Shown: positions 34,300-45,869 of the stretch, one piece after another
Layout of the letters: each line of letters begins with the position of its first letter
How positions within the stretch are numbered: the first letter of the stretch is position 1
The notes under the pieces: generated by a model
The model's input: only the letters and a program-made list of their open reading frames with translations
What the model was told of the DNA's origin: nothing
The model's database searches: none
Made by a program: the position numbers and the translations under genes
NCBI GenBank assembly: GCA_030737875.1
Contig: CM060922.1
Span: forward strand, 324,107,956 to 324,171,955
Direction: 5' to 3'
Length of the DNA: 64,000 bases
DNA from: Allium sativum
Lineage: Eukaryota; Streptophyta; Magnoliopsida; Asparagales; Amaryllidaceae

Positions 34300-35398
34300 C
34301 TATTATTATGATATTTTAAAACTTTTTAGCTTCTTTACCTCTTTTTAGTGATAGTCACTACTTGTAAAATATGTATCTATCAATCATAAACTACTTATCA
34401 TAATAGTATTTAGTTTTCTCCTTTTCTCTTATTATAATTAATGTCAGAATTCTATTGCAAGTATAAAACTTGTCTCTTTACTTCTATTATAACTTTTTAT
34501 TATAATTAATGTTCTGGTTTCAAATTTACATAAATTACATGTATATTCATTCTTTTTTGTTAACACTGTATTTTCTATTTAAATCTGTATTACGTGAAAT
34601 CTCTCTCTTTTCCGACTATTTTCACATTAGCTAAATAGACTTAAAACTGCTTTTAAATCCAAAAAATAGAATTGTACACTGCTTATTATTTGAAAAATAA
34701 ATGTAAATTAACTATACTTAGCTTTAAACAAATGTAAATTATAATAAACTTAAATGTAAATAAAACTGCTTTTAAGCCTATATATTTTATTTTACTGATT
34801 CTATTATGTATTATGTTTCCACTCATCTGAGGCCTTAAGATGATCACCCTCCATGGTCTTCTAATATTTTAGTTTTTATCTTTTTCCTCGAGAAAATATT
34901 TATTTTTGTTTCAAACGGTAAAATTCAAAGGAAAACATGGGCATGAAGGAAGAAGGGAATGTGTGGAATGAAGTGTTAGGCCCGGGCATCTATTTATAGG
35001 TTTAGTTGAAGATCTTGGACCATTGGGCCCAACTAGATCTAATATGAGTCTAACATTGTGATAATTTTATTCCTAACCATTCAATAAACTTTTAGGTTCG
35101 CATCTAGTCTTGGGTTTAATTTAGGGTAAATTTGACCCTTTTACCTAACCTTTCAAATTAAATCATAGACTCTATTTTAATTCAGTTAAGATTCTTAGAA
35201 CCTTGCCTCAAATATACTTTTCATTCATTACATACTGGCCAATTTGAAGTTTAGTACCACCCTTAACTATTAACTACTGCCCATGGCGGTCGGATGCCAT
35301 GGCCGACCTGCCCTGTGGTGGTCGATCAACGAGGCATTAATTTGTTCAAACTTATAATCGAACTTCTTGTTTTCTAGCTTATAATTTCTCTAATAATT
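34300..35398 (-). repeat. Old minus-strand LTR-like remnant with promoter
   Basis: A minus-strand TATA box at 34992-34998 is followed (leftwards) by CGGGCC..., C/T-rich leader sequence and AT-rich sequence up to the tandem repeat. U3 would lie at 35000-35398, with GGCGGTCGGATGCCATGGCC near 35284. Neither terminus is identifiable, and F5 begins directly at 35399. Confidence 0.4.
34992..34998 (-). promoter_or_regulatory. TATA box (minus strand) of the LTR-like remnant
   Basis: On the minus strand this reads CCTATAAATAGATGCCCGGG, the same TATAAATAG form as in F5 and the left-end LTR. Confidence 0.5.
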
Positions 35399-35636
35399 TA
35401 TAACACCCTACATTTTTAATTAAATAATAAAATAAAATTTGAAAAGCTTCTAGAATTTGGTCATGGGATTAGCGTCATTGCATCCGTGGCAATTTTCTAG
35501 TCAATTTAGACATATGGATTGCAAAAAACAGATTTAAGATGAAAGAGATACATTTAAACGAAATATTGTAACAAACATGAAAAGATGATATAAGAAAAAG
35601 AACAATGACTGCCATTGTTTTTATACTTGTTAACAA

Positions 35637-35711
35637 AAGACTATGTAGTCCAATTGGTAAGAGCATGTGGCTTTCAAAAGAGAGGTGCAAGTTCGATTCC
35701 TATAGGCGCCA
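35637..35711 (+). other. tRNA-like segment with A and B boxes, LTR A
   Basis: TAGTCCAATTGGTAAGAGCA fits a tRNA D-arm/A box, and GCAAGTTCGATTCC fits the B box/T-arm. Spacing is tRNA-like, a GGCTTTCAA anticodon-loop-like stretch lies between them, and the 3' end is GGCGCCA. The 5' acceptor strand does not pair with the 3' one and the anticodon stem is poor, so it is not a working tRNA gene. It lies about 240 bp into U3 and recurs in LTR B and LTR C. Confidence 0.7.
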
Positions 35712-36066
35712 TTTTTTTATTTCAGAGGAACGGCTAAAATAATACATGTTCTTAAGGGATAAATATGTATAAATGCACATATAAGGAAGTAATTATATAT
35801 ATATATATGTATATATGTTACAAAGGAGAAATTCAAAATAAGGCTACAATCAAAGAAATCTGGTAAGAACTAAATAACGACATAACACCGTTTGAATTTT
35901 GAAATTGTAATAAAAGTTGTGCGTATATATATACGTGTAGAATGGCATTAGAATCTTTGTATACATATAAGAAGTTTATATGTAAGTATAACGTTTAAAT
36001 AATTATATAAATTCAAATGTTTAAAACAAACATTAACAAATAAACATCTGCGCCTAAACCATCTCG

Positions 36067-36157
36067 TGGGACCCAAACGGGTCGACCCACACTTACCTGG
36101 GTCGACCCAAGGGGGACTGATTGACCCTAGGGTTGACCCAGGGGGGTATGTGGGTCG
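36067..36157. repeat. Cluster of GGGTCGACCC palindromes, LTR A
   Basis: GGGTCGACCC occurs twice, with related GACCCTAGGGTT and GACCCAGGGG words, in a GC-rich island about 110-190 bp upstream of the TATA box. LTR B (42495-42586) and LTR C (62478-62550) keep versions of it. It could be a protein-binding cluster of the promoter. Confidence 0.7.
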
Positions 36158-36261
36158 AACCACCCCTAATCCGGTCAGATTCATTTGATGAATCTGGACT
36201 TTTGTTCAAACCACGTTCATTGCTGACTCAACACTACGTGTACGATAAGGTCTTGAACATC

Positions 36262-36268
36262 TATAAAT
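36262..36268 (+). promoter_or_regulatory. TATA box, F5 LTR A
   Basis: TATAAAT lies in a CTATAAATAGGCTAG context, identical in form to LTR B (56434) and LTR C (62635). It is 863 bp from the LTR start. The following AGCCTAGCC..AATCT region would hold the start site. Confidence 0.72.
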
Positions 36269-37117
36269 AGGCTAGTACAGCCTAGCCTGAATCTTATATT
36301 TTCTAAGATGATGTCCATACTCTGCTATTCTTCTTCCTCCTCTAATTGCTTCAGAAAATAGAATAATTAGTCTAAGGAAATTATGATTCAAAATCTAGAG
36401 GAAAAGAATGTATATCTGCAAATGGGTGTTCAGAATTCTGATCGAAGAGAGGTAAATTCTTGAATCTGGTCAATTTAAACTTCTCCTCTTTCTTCCCTTT
36501 TTCTTTTAGTCTGAGAATTGTGAATCCATGATTACTTAGATTCTAGATCCTGTTAGGATAGCCATGGATTGCTGGGTCTGGACCAGATTCATGAACTGGA
36601 AAGCAATTAGGTGAGTGGATTTAAGTTATACCTTTTTGTTAATGGTTTGACATTCCCCGTTAATATGTATAGTAAATTTGCTGAAATGGTTAATCTGCTG
36701 AATTGTATAAACCTGTTAAAATATGTAAATTTTCTTATATTTATCGTTTAACATTCCCCGTTAATATGTATAGTAAATTTGCTGAAATGGTTAATCTACT
36801 GAATTGTATAAACCTGTTAAAATATGTGGAAAGGATTAATGTTGTATATAAACATGTTATAATAACTTGTTAATTGGGTACTGTAAGTTATGTTATAGTG
36901 AAATTGGGAATACTTGTAATGTTGTATTAGACCTGTTTTCCCATTAATCATCTGTCTGAGTTGGAATTTACTGTAAATGTTGTAATTATGGAATTTACAA
37001 TGAACATGAGTATTTGTTAAGAATATTATTATGCCCAAAGATTGTAAATAAGAATTACAGTGAAATTTGGAAGAATGAATATGCCTAAATTTATAATTAT
37101 AGTAAATAGAAAATTTG

Positions 37118-37360
37118 TAACCGCACTTAGACAAGAGGTTAAATTCAACTTGTGGTAGAAGTCTGCCCGAAACCACCCAACAAATCTAGCATCCACAAGT
37201 GGTTAATTTAATGTGAGGGGTCTAGTGTGTAAATGAACAAGTGACGGTGCTAAGACACGAGGTTAAGTCCAACTTGTGGTAGAAGTCTGCCCGGAACTGC
37301 CCGACAAATCCAGCATCCACAAGTGGTTAGCTTAATGTGAGAGGTCTGGTGCATAAACAC
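37118..37360 (+). repeat. 124-bp tandem pair with ACTTGTGG/CCACAAGT stems, LTR A
   Basis: Two units each contain ACTTGTGG (37148, 37272) and CCACAAGT (37193, 37317), perfect 8-bp arms about 37 bases apart, around a GTCTGCCCG...CCGACAAATC segment. Both units and the 124-base period are kept in LTR B and LTR C. It lies about 0.9-1.1 kb downstream of the TATA box, so it would be in the leader RNA. Confidence 0.85.
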
Positions 37361-37587
37361 ATATATGTGTATATGCATATAAAAGGAAAGAAATAAATGG
37401 CATTAATTGTAATTAATGGAAATGAATGAAAGTTACAACAATAAAAGAATTGGAATGAACGGGTAATGATAATAACCTATTATGAATAAACTTGAAAGGG
37501 AAAAGGGAAAGATAATAGGTAGGCTTGTCCTAGGGACAAGCGGAAATTATAACTTAGGTTATAATAAATGATTGAGGGTATGTGATA

Positions 37588-37835
37588 ACTTATGTAATGA
37601 AATAAGTTGTACTTAATTATAAATTAAATAATCTGTAAATTTGGAAACCTGAAACCTTTTGTTTGTAATAAGTAGAGAAAGTGGGCAAACTTATTAAATG
37701 TAATAAGTTGTACTTAATTATAAATTAAGTAATCCGTAAACTTGAGAATCTGAATCCTGCTAATAAGAAGAACATGTAATCTGTAAACTTGAGAATCTGA
37801 AATCCGCTGATAAGGGTAACATGTTAAAGGCTTAT
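37588..37835. repeat. Degenerate tandem repeat AATAAGTTGTACTTAATTA, LTR A
   Basis: Two long units (about 37597 and 37702) contain AATAAGTTGTACTTAATTA, then TAAATTAA.TAATC.GTAAA, then a partial third (GTAATCTGTAAACTTGAGAA). The TAATTATAAATTA centre is an inverted repeat. LTR B and LTR C carry the same. Confidence 0.7.
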
Positions 37836-39541
37836 TAATGAACTTAAATGGGTTAAGTTATATAACTGAAATTAATAAGCAAGAGGAACTTGGTAACCAG
37901 AATAAGAAGTTAATATGACTTGAAATAACCAAGTTAAACGGGCTGAAAAGGTTGAGAAAGCGCATAAATAAATGATTAGACATAGGGTCTAATAACACAT
38001 TATTCCGAGACGCTTGGACCAGTCCGTACGTTTGAAGGTGAATAACCCAACGGGGCAGATCATCATGGTGTCATGAGGCATGAGGGAGCGCCTGTCCATC
38101 TGATTATTCTCCCTATTGGGCCGATATACTACTGGCTCTGAAGGACTGGAAGGGGAAGCACGCGACTTACTGGGATGTGAAGGGTACTCCTAGTAGTCCT
38201 CTGTTCGGTGACAGTGTTTAGGTTGTGCTCGCAGAGGTTAGATGTGCGTTTTACTACCCGGTGAGTATACATTTACTGCCACAATAGGGGGAAGTCAGAA
38301 GGCTGTACGGTGGCATAGGTGATTTGACGATCCGGTTGCCTTATGACTAGGCGGGTTACGACCATTTTATCTATTTAGCATTGGCGGGTCTAACCATCTG
38401 TTTGATAGCAGTCATCGGGTACCAACCACTGACATTCAGCGTGATCCGTTATGTGTGATGCAGAAAGACAGAGAGCTAAAAATACAAATCATCGACCTTT
38501 CGCTATCAAGGCTTTAGTTGCAGGACAGGCAAATTTGGATGTTGTTTGTTGCTTTGTTTCTGGGCCACGTCACTAGCTCTCAATTCTGTTTGTCTTTCAC
38601 AAGCTGAGGGATGGGTCGGGTGGGACATAGCCACTAAAAATGCAGAACATAGCATTTGTGTATATAGATATCTGAAAAAGGCTCCCGACTTAGTTCCGTG
38701 TATCTGATATAGCCCTGTTACGGAACTCGGTGCATAGTAGACAATACGAGCGGATACATGCATACCATTTTCGAATGGTGTATCATCAAGGTCGAGGCAT
38801 CGAGTACGATTAACGATATGTACATGAGAAAGTCTAGATACACGCATGTCTGCTTCCGATGGTGTAACACAGACTCTAGAGCATTACTCTGTAATGGAAT
38901 GTGATTCGATCGAATGGTTCGAAGGTGGCAGTCTGTACGCTTACGTAGCATGGCGATGGCGGTTCTAAGCAGAACGTAGCGTTGTTATATAGAGATCTGT
39001 ACATCACTCCGGTGTAGGATGAGGGACTGCGTATATTTTTGTGGCGTTATAGCGGAGACCGTGCGAGTAGGGTACCATGGGGTGTACCTTAATTTTGGGA
39101 CAACTACATATATACTGTATTAGGTTAATCTACATGGGAGTAGATATGTACGACGTGTGTGTAAGCCTTGAGTGCTGTTAACCCAAGTAACCTAATAAAT
39201 AAGGAAATGTAACTGAACGATATATGGAGGGTTATCCAAAATGTGTAGTTTAAATCCAGTCACCGGAACTTGTGTTCTCGCCCCCTCCTCATAACATACT
39301 CGCAGGTTAGATTTGTGGCAGAAATATGGTAGGTTTGGACACTGGTTATGCAGTATTATTATCTGGGTAATGCTATATTTTGATCATATTATATTTTATT
39401 CCATTCCGCTGTGAGATGTTTTCTGAGCTCTGATATGTTTATTATCTCTGTTTTTTCCGTAGGATACCAAACAAACCAACAAGGGTTTCGATAGATTAGA
39501 ATTTTGAAAAAAAAAGATCTATCGAAATACAGGTTGTTACA
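37836..39541 (+). other. Leader and U5 body of LTR A
   Basis: This non-coding stretch is conserved in LTR B (57840-59517). It includes GGGTACTCCT.GTAGTCCTCTG, GATAGCAGTCATCGGGTACCAACCAC, GCTATCAAGGCTTTAGTTGC and AAGGTCGAGGCATCGAGTACG. Several minus-strand frames of 70-113 codons overlap, but frameshifts between LTR A and LTR B argue against coding. Confidence 0.65.
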
Positions 39542-39543
39542 TC

Positions 39544-39556
39544 TGGTATCAGAGCC
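39544..39556 (+). promoter_or_regulatory. Primer-binding site, F5 core 1
   Basis: TGGTATCAGAGCC starts two bases after LTR A and matches the initiator tRNA-Met PBS exactly. Confidence 0.92.
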
Positions 39557-41794
39557 TAGGTTTAGGATTTCTGTATAGATAGTGAGTGAACGTATTTGTA
39601 TTTTTTAAAAATATATATAAATAAATTATATATATATACCTAGATCCATAGAGGAACCCACTAAATAGAAAGAGCAGAATATGGTAAGAATTGGGATATC
39701 TGTTTTGTAGACTAAAGGAATGAATATGGAAATCTGAGACCCTTCAGTAATTTGGGTGGGAAGTGTACAATATTCTTTGCATTGGAGAATGAAGGTTCCC
39801 GTATGTTAGTATTTCAGATTAGTGGGTTTAACAGTAAAACCTTATAAATTGGAAAAGGATAAGAAGAGAAAAATGGATTAGGAATATAAATAGTTGAGTG
39901 AATTAACTTTGTGGGAGTGCCTAAGAAAGCCTAGTTAAGTTGGAAACCCACTTTGAGTCTAACCCCATTGTTAACTTTTAAGAACTTGAAATTGTAAAAG
40001 CTTTTGGAAGATGGTTTATGGTGTTTTCAAGTTTTAATCTTAAAAGTGTTTTGATGTTTGAAAAAATATGTAAAGAACATATTTGAAAAGTACATAGTGA
40101 GTTTTGATTAAAATGGGGTATATTTTTGAAATGGTGATTTCTTGATAAATTTTGTCTAAAATGAATTCTCTTAAAAAAGGTGCACATTGTAGAGCATGTA
40201 TAGCTCGCTAATTTTCATGTTATATGGTTAGAAAAAAATGTTACAATTTGTTGAAAGCTAGAATTTTCAGTAAATAAAGTTTTGAAATCTCTGTTCTTTT
40301 AACAATCATTTTTGATAAATTGTTTTAAAGAAGAAAAAAAATTGTTGGGTGGACAAAATAAGCTGTAGAAATTAAGAATAGAGTAGATGTTTTCACCTTG
40401 TGGTAAGTAACTGAACTGTCCTTATAGGCAAGGAAAAGTTGTAAACCTGGTTGAGAAATAGTTGTCCTTGTCTACTCCAGTTTTTGTGATTTGAAATTAA
40501 ATTGATTTGCATTTTTATGAGATGACATGTTTTTATGGTTTGGCAAAAATAAGTTTTCATGAGGAAAATAAAAGTTTTAACACTTTTAACTTTTGGAAGG
40601 AAAATAAAATGTGGAAGCCAAACCACGTTTTTGAAAATCATGGAGTAGTAAGGATTAGTGCCTATGGAAGATGGGAAAAGTTTTGAGCTATGATGTAGAT
40701 AGAGAGAATTATCTTGGAATAATGGTAAGTTACCGTAGAATGCGTAAGCATTCAGAAGCCTAAGGTGTTGCTTTGAAATGACTGTTAGTACACAACTAGA
40801 ACTAGGAGTGACTACCAGATAATGAAGGGAAAGTAAGTGTTTAGATCTTGTTGCTAATTTTTCCTATTGAGGTAAAACCCGTTGTTAGATTTCTGTTGGG
40901 ATCGTTCTGTTATTTTGTTAGGTAGTTAGGGTAACACCTAAACCTGTCACTGATCCCATGGTTTGAATTTTTCTATCTGAAGGGGACATAGTCCTGTGAT
41001 TCTTGGCCCTTAGTAGTAGCTGTGCAGAATCTTTGTTTTCCTGATTTAGTTGAAGGACTAAAAGGGTTTTGTGAAACTAAACTTAGATCAGAGGACTAAG
41101 ATAAATAAGCTAAAAAAAGAATAATGGCATAACTAAAAGGGAAACAACAAATTCAGTAAAGCAACAAATTTGATAGTTAAAATGGAAAATTCTGAGAAAA
41201 GGTGAATTAGAATAAATTTTTCCAAGATGAGTCGAAAAAGAAAATCGGTAACAAAGAAAGTTTTCTTATGTGGGCTGTGCTTGGATAGGAAAATAGGGAA
41301 ACTTTATATAATAGTTACATAAAATCCAAGTATAGGCTGAAAAGGTATATAAAAGTAAAACGAAAGGTGTGAAGCTTTCCGTTTTCCACCTTTTTGTAAC
41401 ATAAGAAATCGAATTTAGAAAATTAGATTTTTCTGAAATTCGAAAAATAAAGTTGCTTGGAGGGTTTTGGATGCAAAATTGGATAAACTACGCTCTTGCT
41501 TGGTAAGAGTGTGGGAAAATTTAGATGAAAATATATTTTGATTTTCAAAATATTGCATTCATGTAGAATTGCCAGTATATTTAGGATGTGTGCATCATGT
41601 TTTTAAAGGATTTTTGAAAAAATTGCATACATATAGGAGGTATCGCTTAGGTATACATGTATTACTATGTTATATTACACTTTGAACGAATGCACAGATG
41701 TTTGTAAAAAAATTGGATGCACACATGATGGATGTATTTTTTGCGAGGGATTATTTATTTTTTACCCTTATCAAATTTCGGTGACGAAATTTCC

Positions 41795-41806
41795 GAAGGG
41801 GGAGAT
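41795..41806 (+). promoter_or_regulatory. Polypurine tract, F5 core 1
   Basis: GAAGGGGGAGAT lies directly before TGTAAAACCCCGC of LTR B. Confidence 0.9.
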
Positions 41807-42042
41807 TGTAAAACCCCGCATTTTTAGTTAAATAGTAAAATAAAATTTGAAAAGTTTCCAGAATTTTGTCATGGGATTAGCGTCATTGCGTCCGTGGCGA
41901 TTTTCTGGTCAATTTAGACATATGGATTTCAGAAAACAGATTTAAGATGAAAGAGATACATTTAAATGAAATATTGTAACAAACATGAAAAAAGGTATAA
42001 GAAAAAGAACAACGACCACCATTGTTTTTATACTTGTTAACA

Positions 42043-42118
42043 AAAGACTATGTAGTCCAATTGGTAAGAACATGTGGCTTTCAAGAGAGAGGTGCAAGTT
42101 CGATTCCCGCGGGCACCA
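42043..42118 (+). other. tRNA-like segment, LTR B
   Basis: This is the same as 35637-35711, with GTAGTCCAATTGG, GGCTTTCAA, CAAGTTCGATTCC and GGGCACCA. Here the 3' stem bases CCCGCGGG are intact. Confidence 0.68.
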
Positions 42119-42581
42119 TATTTTTATTTTAGAGGAACGACTAAAATAATATATATTCTTAAGAGATAAATATGCATAAACGCACATATAAGAAAAATTA
42201 CACATATAAGGAAATAATATATGTGTGTATATATATATACATACAAAGGGGAAATTCAAAATAAGGCTGCAATCAAAGAAATCTGGTAAGAATTAAATAA
42301 CGACATAACACAGTCTAAATTTGTAAATTGAAATAAATGTTGTGCTTATATATATACGTGTAAAATGGACAATAGAAGCTTTGTATTCATATAAGGAGTT
42401 TATATGTGAGTATAACATTTAAATAATTCTAGAAACTCGAACGTTTAAATAAAACATTAACAAATAAATATCCGCGCCTAAACCAACTCATGGGACCCAG
42501 ATGGGTGGACCCACACCTTCCTGGGTCGACCCATGGGTCGACCAAGGGGGCCTGGATCGACCCTAGGGTCGATCCAGGGGG

Positions 42582-42586
42582 GTATG
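42582..42586. repeat. Target site duplication GTATG, left copy (F2)
   Basis: GTATG precedes TGTAACGACCCGG of F2 and is repeated at 56318-56322. Removing F2 restores GGGGGGTATGTGGGTCGA, which LTR A has at 36140-36157. Confidence 0.95.
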
Positions 42587-44439
42587 TGTAACGACCCGGA
42601 TTTTGAGCGACTTTGGTTATCGACATAAACTCGATGTCGATAACCAAAACATCAAAAAAATCCTGGTAATTAGTGAAAGAAATTAGAGGGTGAGGAAAGA
42701 TAAGATAGAAACTTAGAATAGAAGAAGAAGAAGAACACAATATCAGAGTAACACGAATCTCACAGCGGAACGAATAAATATATTTCGTAACATAACTTTG
42801 AAATACAAAAATTGGTACTTGAATATACATATCATTATCAAAGTACAACACTTACAACTCAGCGGAAATAACTATAGCTATATGATCCTGAAGCCTCCTG
42901 CTCCAGCTCTTCAATGTAACTGAAAAATCCCGACTACTTGACTGCCCGTACAAATTTAGGCACCCAAGAGTTTAGGGAAAACAACAAAGAAAACTCCGGG
43001 TCAGTCATGGGACTGGTGTGAGTAAAACAAATTTAAAAACAGTTCGAACAAGTAAACGATATCTCATAAGACCACGCCGCATAACGGAACGGGTTTTTCC
43101 CTTATGAGAATCCAAAATATCTTTATATCAAAAACATTTTGATATTATAATAATGCCTATCAATCACAGTATATATAACCATTTAGCAGAAACGCTTTCA
43201 TCTCACGTTCTACATATATAGTATGCAATCAAAACCGCAAGCACGTATTTGGTAATGGGTTTCCAACTATGACAAGGTATGGAATCACCTTTCGCTTTTG
43301 TACCTCTAGAGAGGAATACACTGGGTTCAACAAGAACATCTTGCAACCCGACCACACATGACCGACCACTCATTTCGCTTGAGTGTATCGAATGTATATC
43401 ACCAACAGTTGGGATCAGCAACCGTTTCCCGAATGGGACACCATCAACAATAGATTTTTAGAAGTAAATGAAACTCTAGATCAGGTGATTATACACCCTA
43501 CTTCGGTGCGACCGACTTAGCCATGCTGCCTGCCCGATTTCTGTCATTTACCGGATGATGAGGCTAGAAGCTACGCTTTATCATCATACCAGATTCACTT
43601 TGAATGTCACATCGTCAAACCCATCCAATCACCGATTGACGTCTACAACAATACATTATGTGTTAGCTAAAAGGAGTTTCCTCCTCCGCTTCCACTCTTG
43701 GTACGGTTGGAGAAATCACTATACGTGATCGTCTGGAAATATTCTGTCAGACATCCGTCCATACAAGTCACCCAGGAACAGGATGAACCGAAGGCACTAT
43801 TCTGTAAACAGGATAGCCCTTGCATAACTCCGTCTTCACTTATCTTTGGCATATATGATTCGCAACGCTTATGCCAATACAGAGTGGTTCTTTGGATAAT
43901 CATCCAACCGGTCTCTCCATATTAACAACGTTAAAATGGTCAAAACTTCGATAGTCTGTGATTTAACTATGGAATAAAACAAGTGTGCAAACAACGATAT
44001 TATTTCCAGATGGAAATTTATATCGATCAAACATCATTCAACATTTATCTCTTTATTTCATTAATTTACTTATCTCCTATTTTCCTATATTCAACATTTC
44101 TTATTTTCTAAATTTAGAAAATATACGTTATTAACAATGGAAAACATTTCTATTTCTTGTTTTCTTTATTAGAAAACATTTCTGGTTTCTTATTTGGAAA
44201 ACATTTCCAAAGCTTCTTCATTGGACTTAGGCAGATGTTTAAACAAACCATCGCGATGCCAACTCAAACCATTTCCTTTACTGCCGAGCCTTAACTATTC
44301 CTTAGTTAAAACGAAGCCAATTAAGTTGGGGTAGAACTACCTCTCAGACCTTAACTGAACAACATTCCTAACTTTGAAATAGACAAAGTTCACTTTATAT
44401 TTCTTTAATAAACTTCCTTACTTAACCCTCCTTTGAATA

Positions 44440-44850
44440 GCTATATTCGATTGACTCTTTTTACTTAACTCCTTTGGACTAACCCCTATCAATTAACTCT
44501 ATTGGACTAACACTATTTGACTAACGCTATTTATTTACTCATTTCACTTACTCTTTTCGAATAGACTATATTCGATAATTCCTTTTACTTTCTATTCGAA
44601 TAACTATATTCGATTAACTCATTTGCTTCTATTCGAATAACTATATTCGATTTAACTCATTTGCTTCTATTCTAATCGATTAAACTAACATCGATTATCT
44701 CCTTTCAACTTTATTCTCTAATCGATTAACTAACATCGATTAACTTCTTTTTAACTTTATTCTCTAATCGATTAACTAACATCGATTAACTTCTTTCATT
44801 TTAACACTAATCGATTAACTAACATCGATTAACTTCTTTTTAACTTAACT
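44440..44850. repeat. Hairpin-unit array (TTCGAATA/TATTCGA, AATCGATTAA), F2 3' LTR
   Basis: Units such as TTCGAATAACTATATTCGA have 6-7 bp arms around a short loop. They are followed by about five 40-43 bp units with TAATCGATTAACTAACATCG, then ATTAACTTC, in which TCGAT arms recur. The arms TCGAATA/TATTCGA are the ones used in F1, while loops and linkers differ. Confidence 0.8.
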
Positions 44851-44859
44851 ATGTTTTCC

Positions 44860-45147
44860 GTTACAACTATTCCCTTTTTATAACGTTTACTTACCATTAC
44901 AAATATATCCTATTTATAACTTCTATTTACCGTTACAAATATTTCCTATTTGTAACTTCTATTTACCGTTACAAATATATCCTATTTATAACTTCTATTT
45001 ACCGTTACAAATATATCCTATTTATAACTTCTATTTACCGTTACAAATATATCCTATTTATAACTTCTATTTACCGTTACAAATATTTCCTATTTATAAC
45101 TTCTATTTACCGTTACAAATATTTCCTATTTATAACTCCTATTTATT
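44860..45147. repeat. 36-bp tandem array with TTACAAATA/TATTTRTAA arms, F2 3' LTR
   Basis: Eight units have the form GTTACAAATATATCCTATTT, then ATAACTTCTATTTACC. Each has arms GTTACAAATA and TATTTRTAAC around five bases; the unit near 44935 is a perfect 10-bp stem and the others have one mismatch. Six central units are nearly identical, a sign of recent homogenisation. Confidence 0.9.
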
Positions 45148-45589
45148 TTCTAAATAAATATCCCTTTTATAAAACCGTGTTCGTTTTATAAATATTTCCT
45201 TTTTATAAAATCCTGTGATTTTATAAAATCCCTTTATTTCAATATACATTGAAATAAATTCTTTTACACCCCAGGGTCTTTTATGATATTTAAAATATCG
45301 AATAAAAATGATCAACACCATTCCAACACACATAATCCATAACAGATTATATAACACATCATATATCACAATATATGAAAACAGTAAAATAAATGTTGAG
45401 GAATCCAGTTGGATTCCTCCAACCTGTTTCCCTGCATCACAGATGTTAAACAATATAGATAACATCACTTTCAGTTCTATATGATATATTCTGTTAAACA
45501 GAATCGATATAGAAAATTCAACTAACTAGCAGTTCAATCAAACAGTCAACATACAGTAAATCAGCCAATATCTAACAGTTCTAAAAATA

Positions 45590-45650
45590 CAACATGAAAT
45601 TATAAACTGTTCAGAGTTAGTGAGATTTACTCACTTTGGCGCGTTAATCG
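45590..45650 (-). other. Conserved GTGAGTAAATCTCAC segment, F2 3' LTR
   Basis: On the minus strand GTGAGTAAATCTCAC is followed by AACTCTGAACAGTTTATAA, then TTGTATTTTTAG. This is almost unchanged from F1 at 2500-2553, although the surroundings are diverged. It resembles a splice donor and acceptor and also forms a 5-bp hairpin (GTGAG/CTCAC). About 54 bases would be very short for a plant intron, so the role is open. Confidence 0.45.
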
Positions 45651-45869
45651 TTAAATAACGGTTTGCGTTATTTGATTCAGTCGGACAATTTATTTCGCCA
45701 TAAGTTGTAACGAGCTCGGATTCACTTCCAGTCATCTCCATGAGGTAGCCACCGTCCATACGATCCCAACGGATCTTGGTTTGTTGTATTTCGATATCGC
45801 ATGTGTTAGATACAGTAATTTCAAGTTAGTGCACATTTTAGATATAAAATTAAACTAATTAAATTCTTG

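Larger units (their letters stand above)
35399..39541 (+). repeat. F5 LTR A
   Basis: It starts TATAACACCCTAC (TG mutated to TA) and ends AGGTTGTTACA. At 4,143 bp it contains a tRNA-like segment (35637-35711), GTCGACC palindromes (36067-36157), a TATA box (36262), a 124-bp tandem pair with stems (37118-37360), an AATAAGTTGTACTTAATTA repeat (37588-37830) and a long leader to the LTR end. Minus-strand frames of 70-119 codons are not kept across the three LTRs. Confidence 0.88.
39542..41806 (+). other. F5 core 1, non-coding
   Basis: The 2,265-bp core runs from PBS to purine tract and is highly similar to core 2 (59518-61790). The middle part is poor in C and rich in G, A and T (for example GTTTTGATGTTTGAAAA). 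No gag-pol motif is seen, and the minus-strand frames of 69-82 codons are chance products of that skew. The last 100 bases contain ATGCACAGATGTTTGTAAAAA and ATTTCGGTGACGAAATTTCC before the tract. Confidence 0.82.
41807..42586 (+). repeat. F5 LTR B, left part (split by F2)
   Basis: It starts TGTAAAACCCCGC and aligns with LTR A from 35399 to about 36135. It is cut by F2 in the GC-rich palindrome island and resumes at 56323. Total length without F2 is 3,975 bp. Confidence 0.9.

Noticed and set aside
35637..35711. Functional tRNA gene
   Set aside because: Acceptor and anticodon stems do not pair and the copies decay differently in the three LTRs; kept only as a tRNA-like segment.
38506..38951. 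Minus-strand frames of 77-113 codons in F5 LTR A
   Set aside because: LTR B (58601-58926) has only shorter, frameshifted versions, on the strand opposite to the element's transcription.
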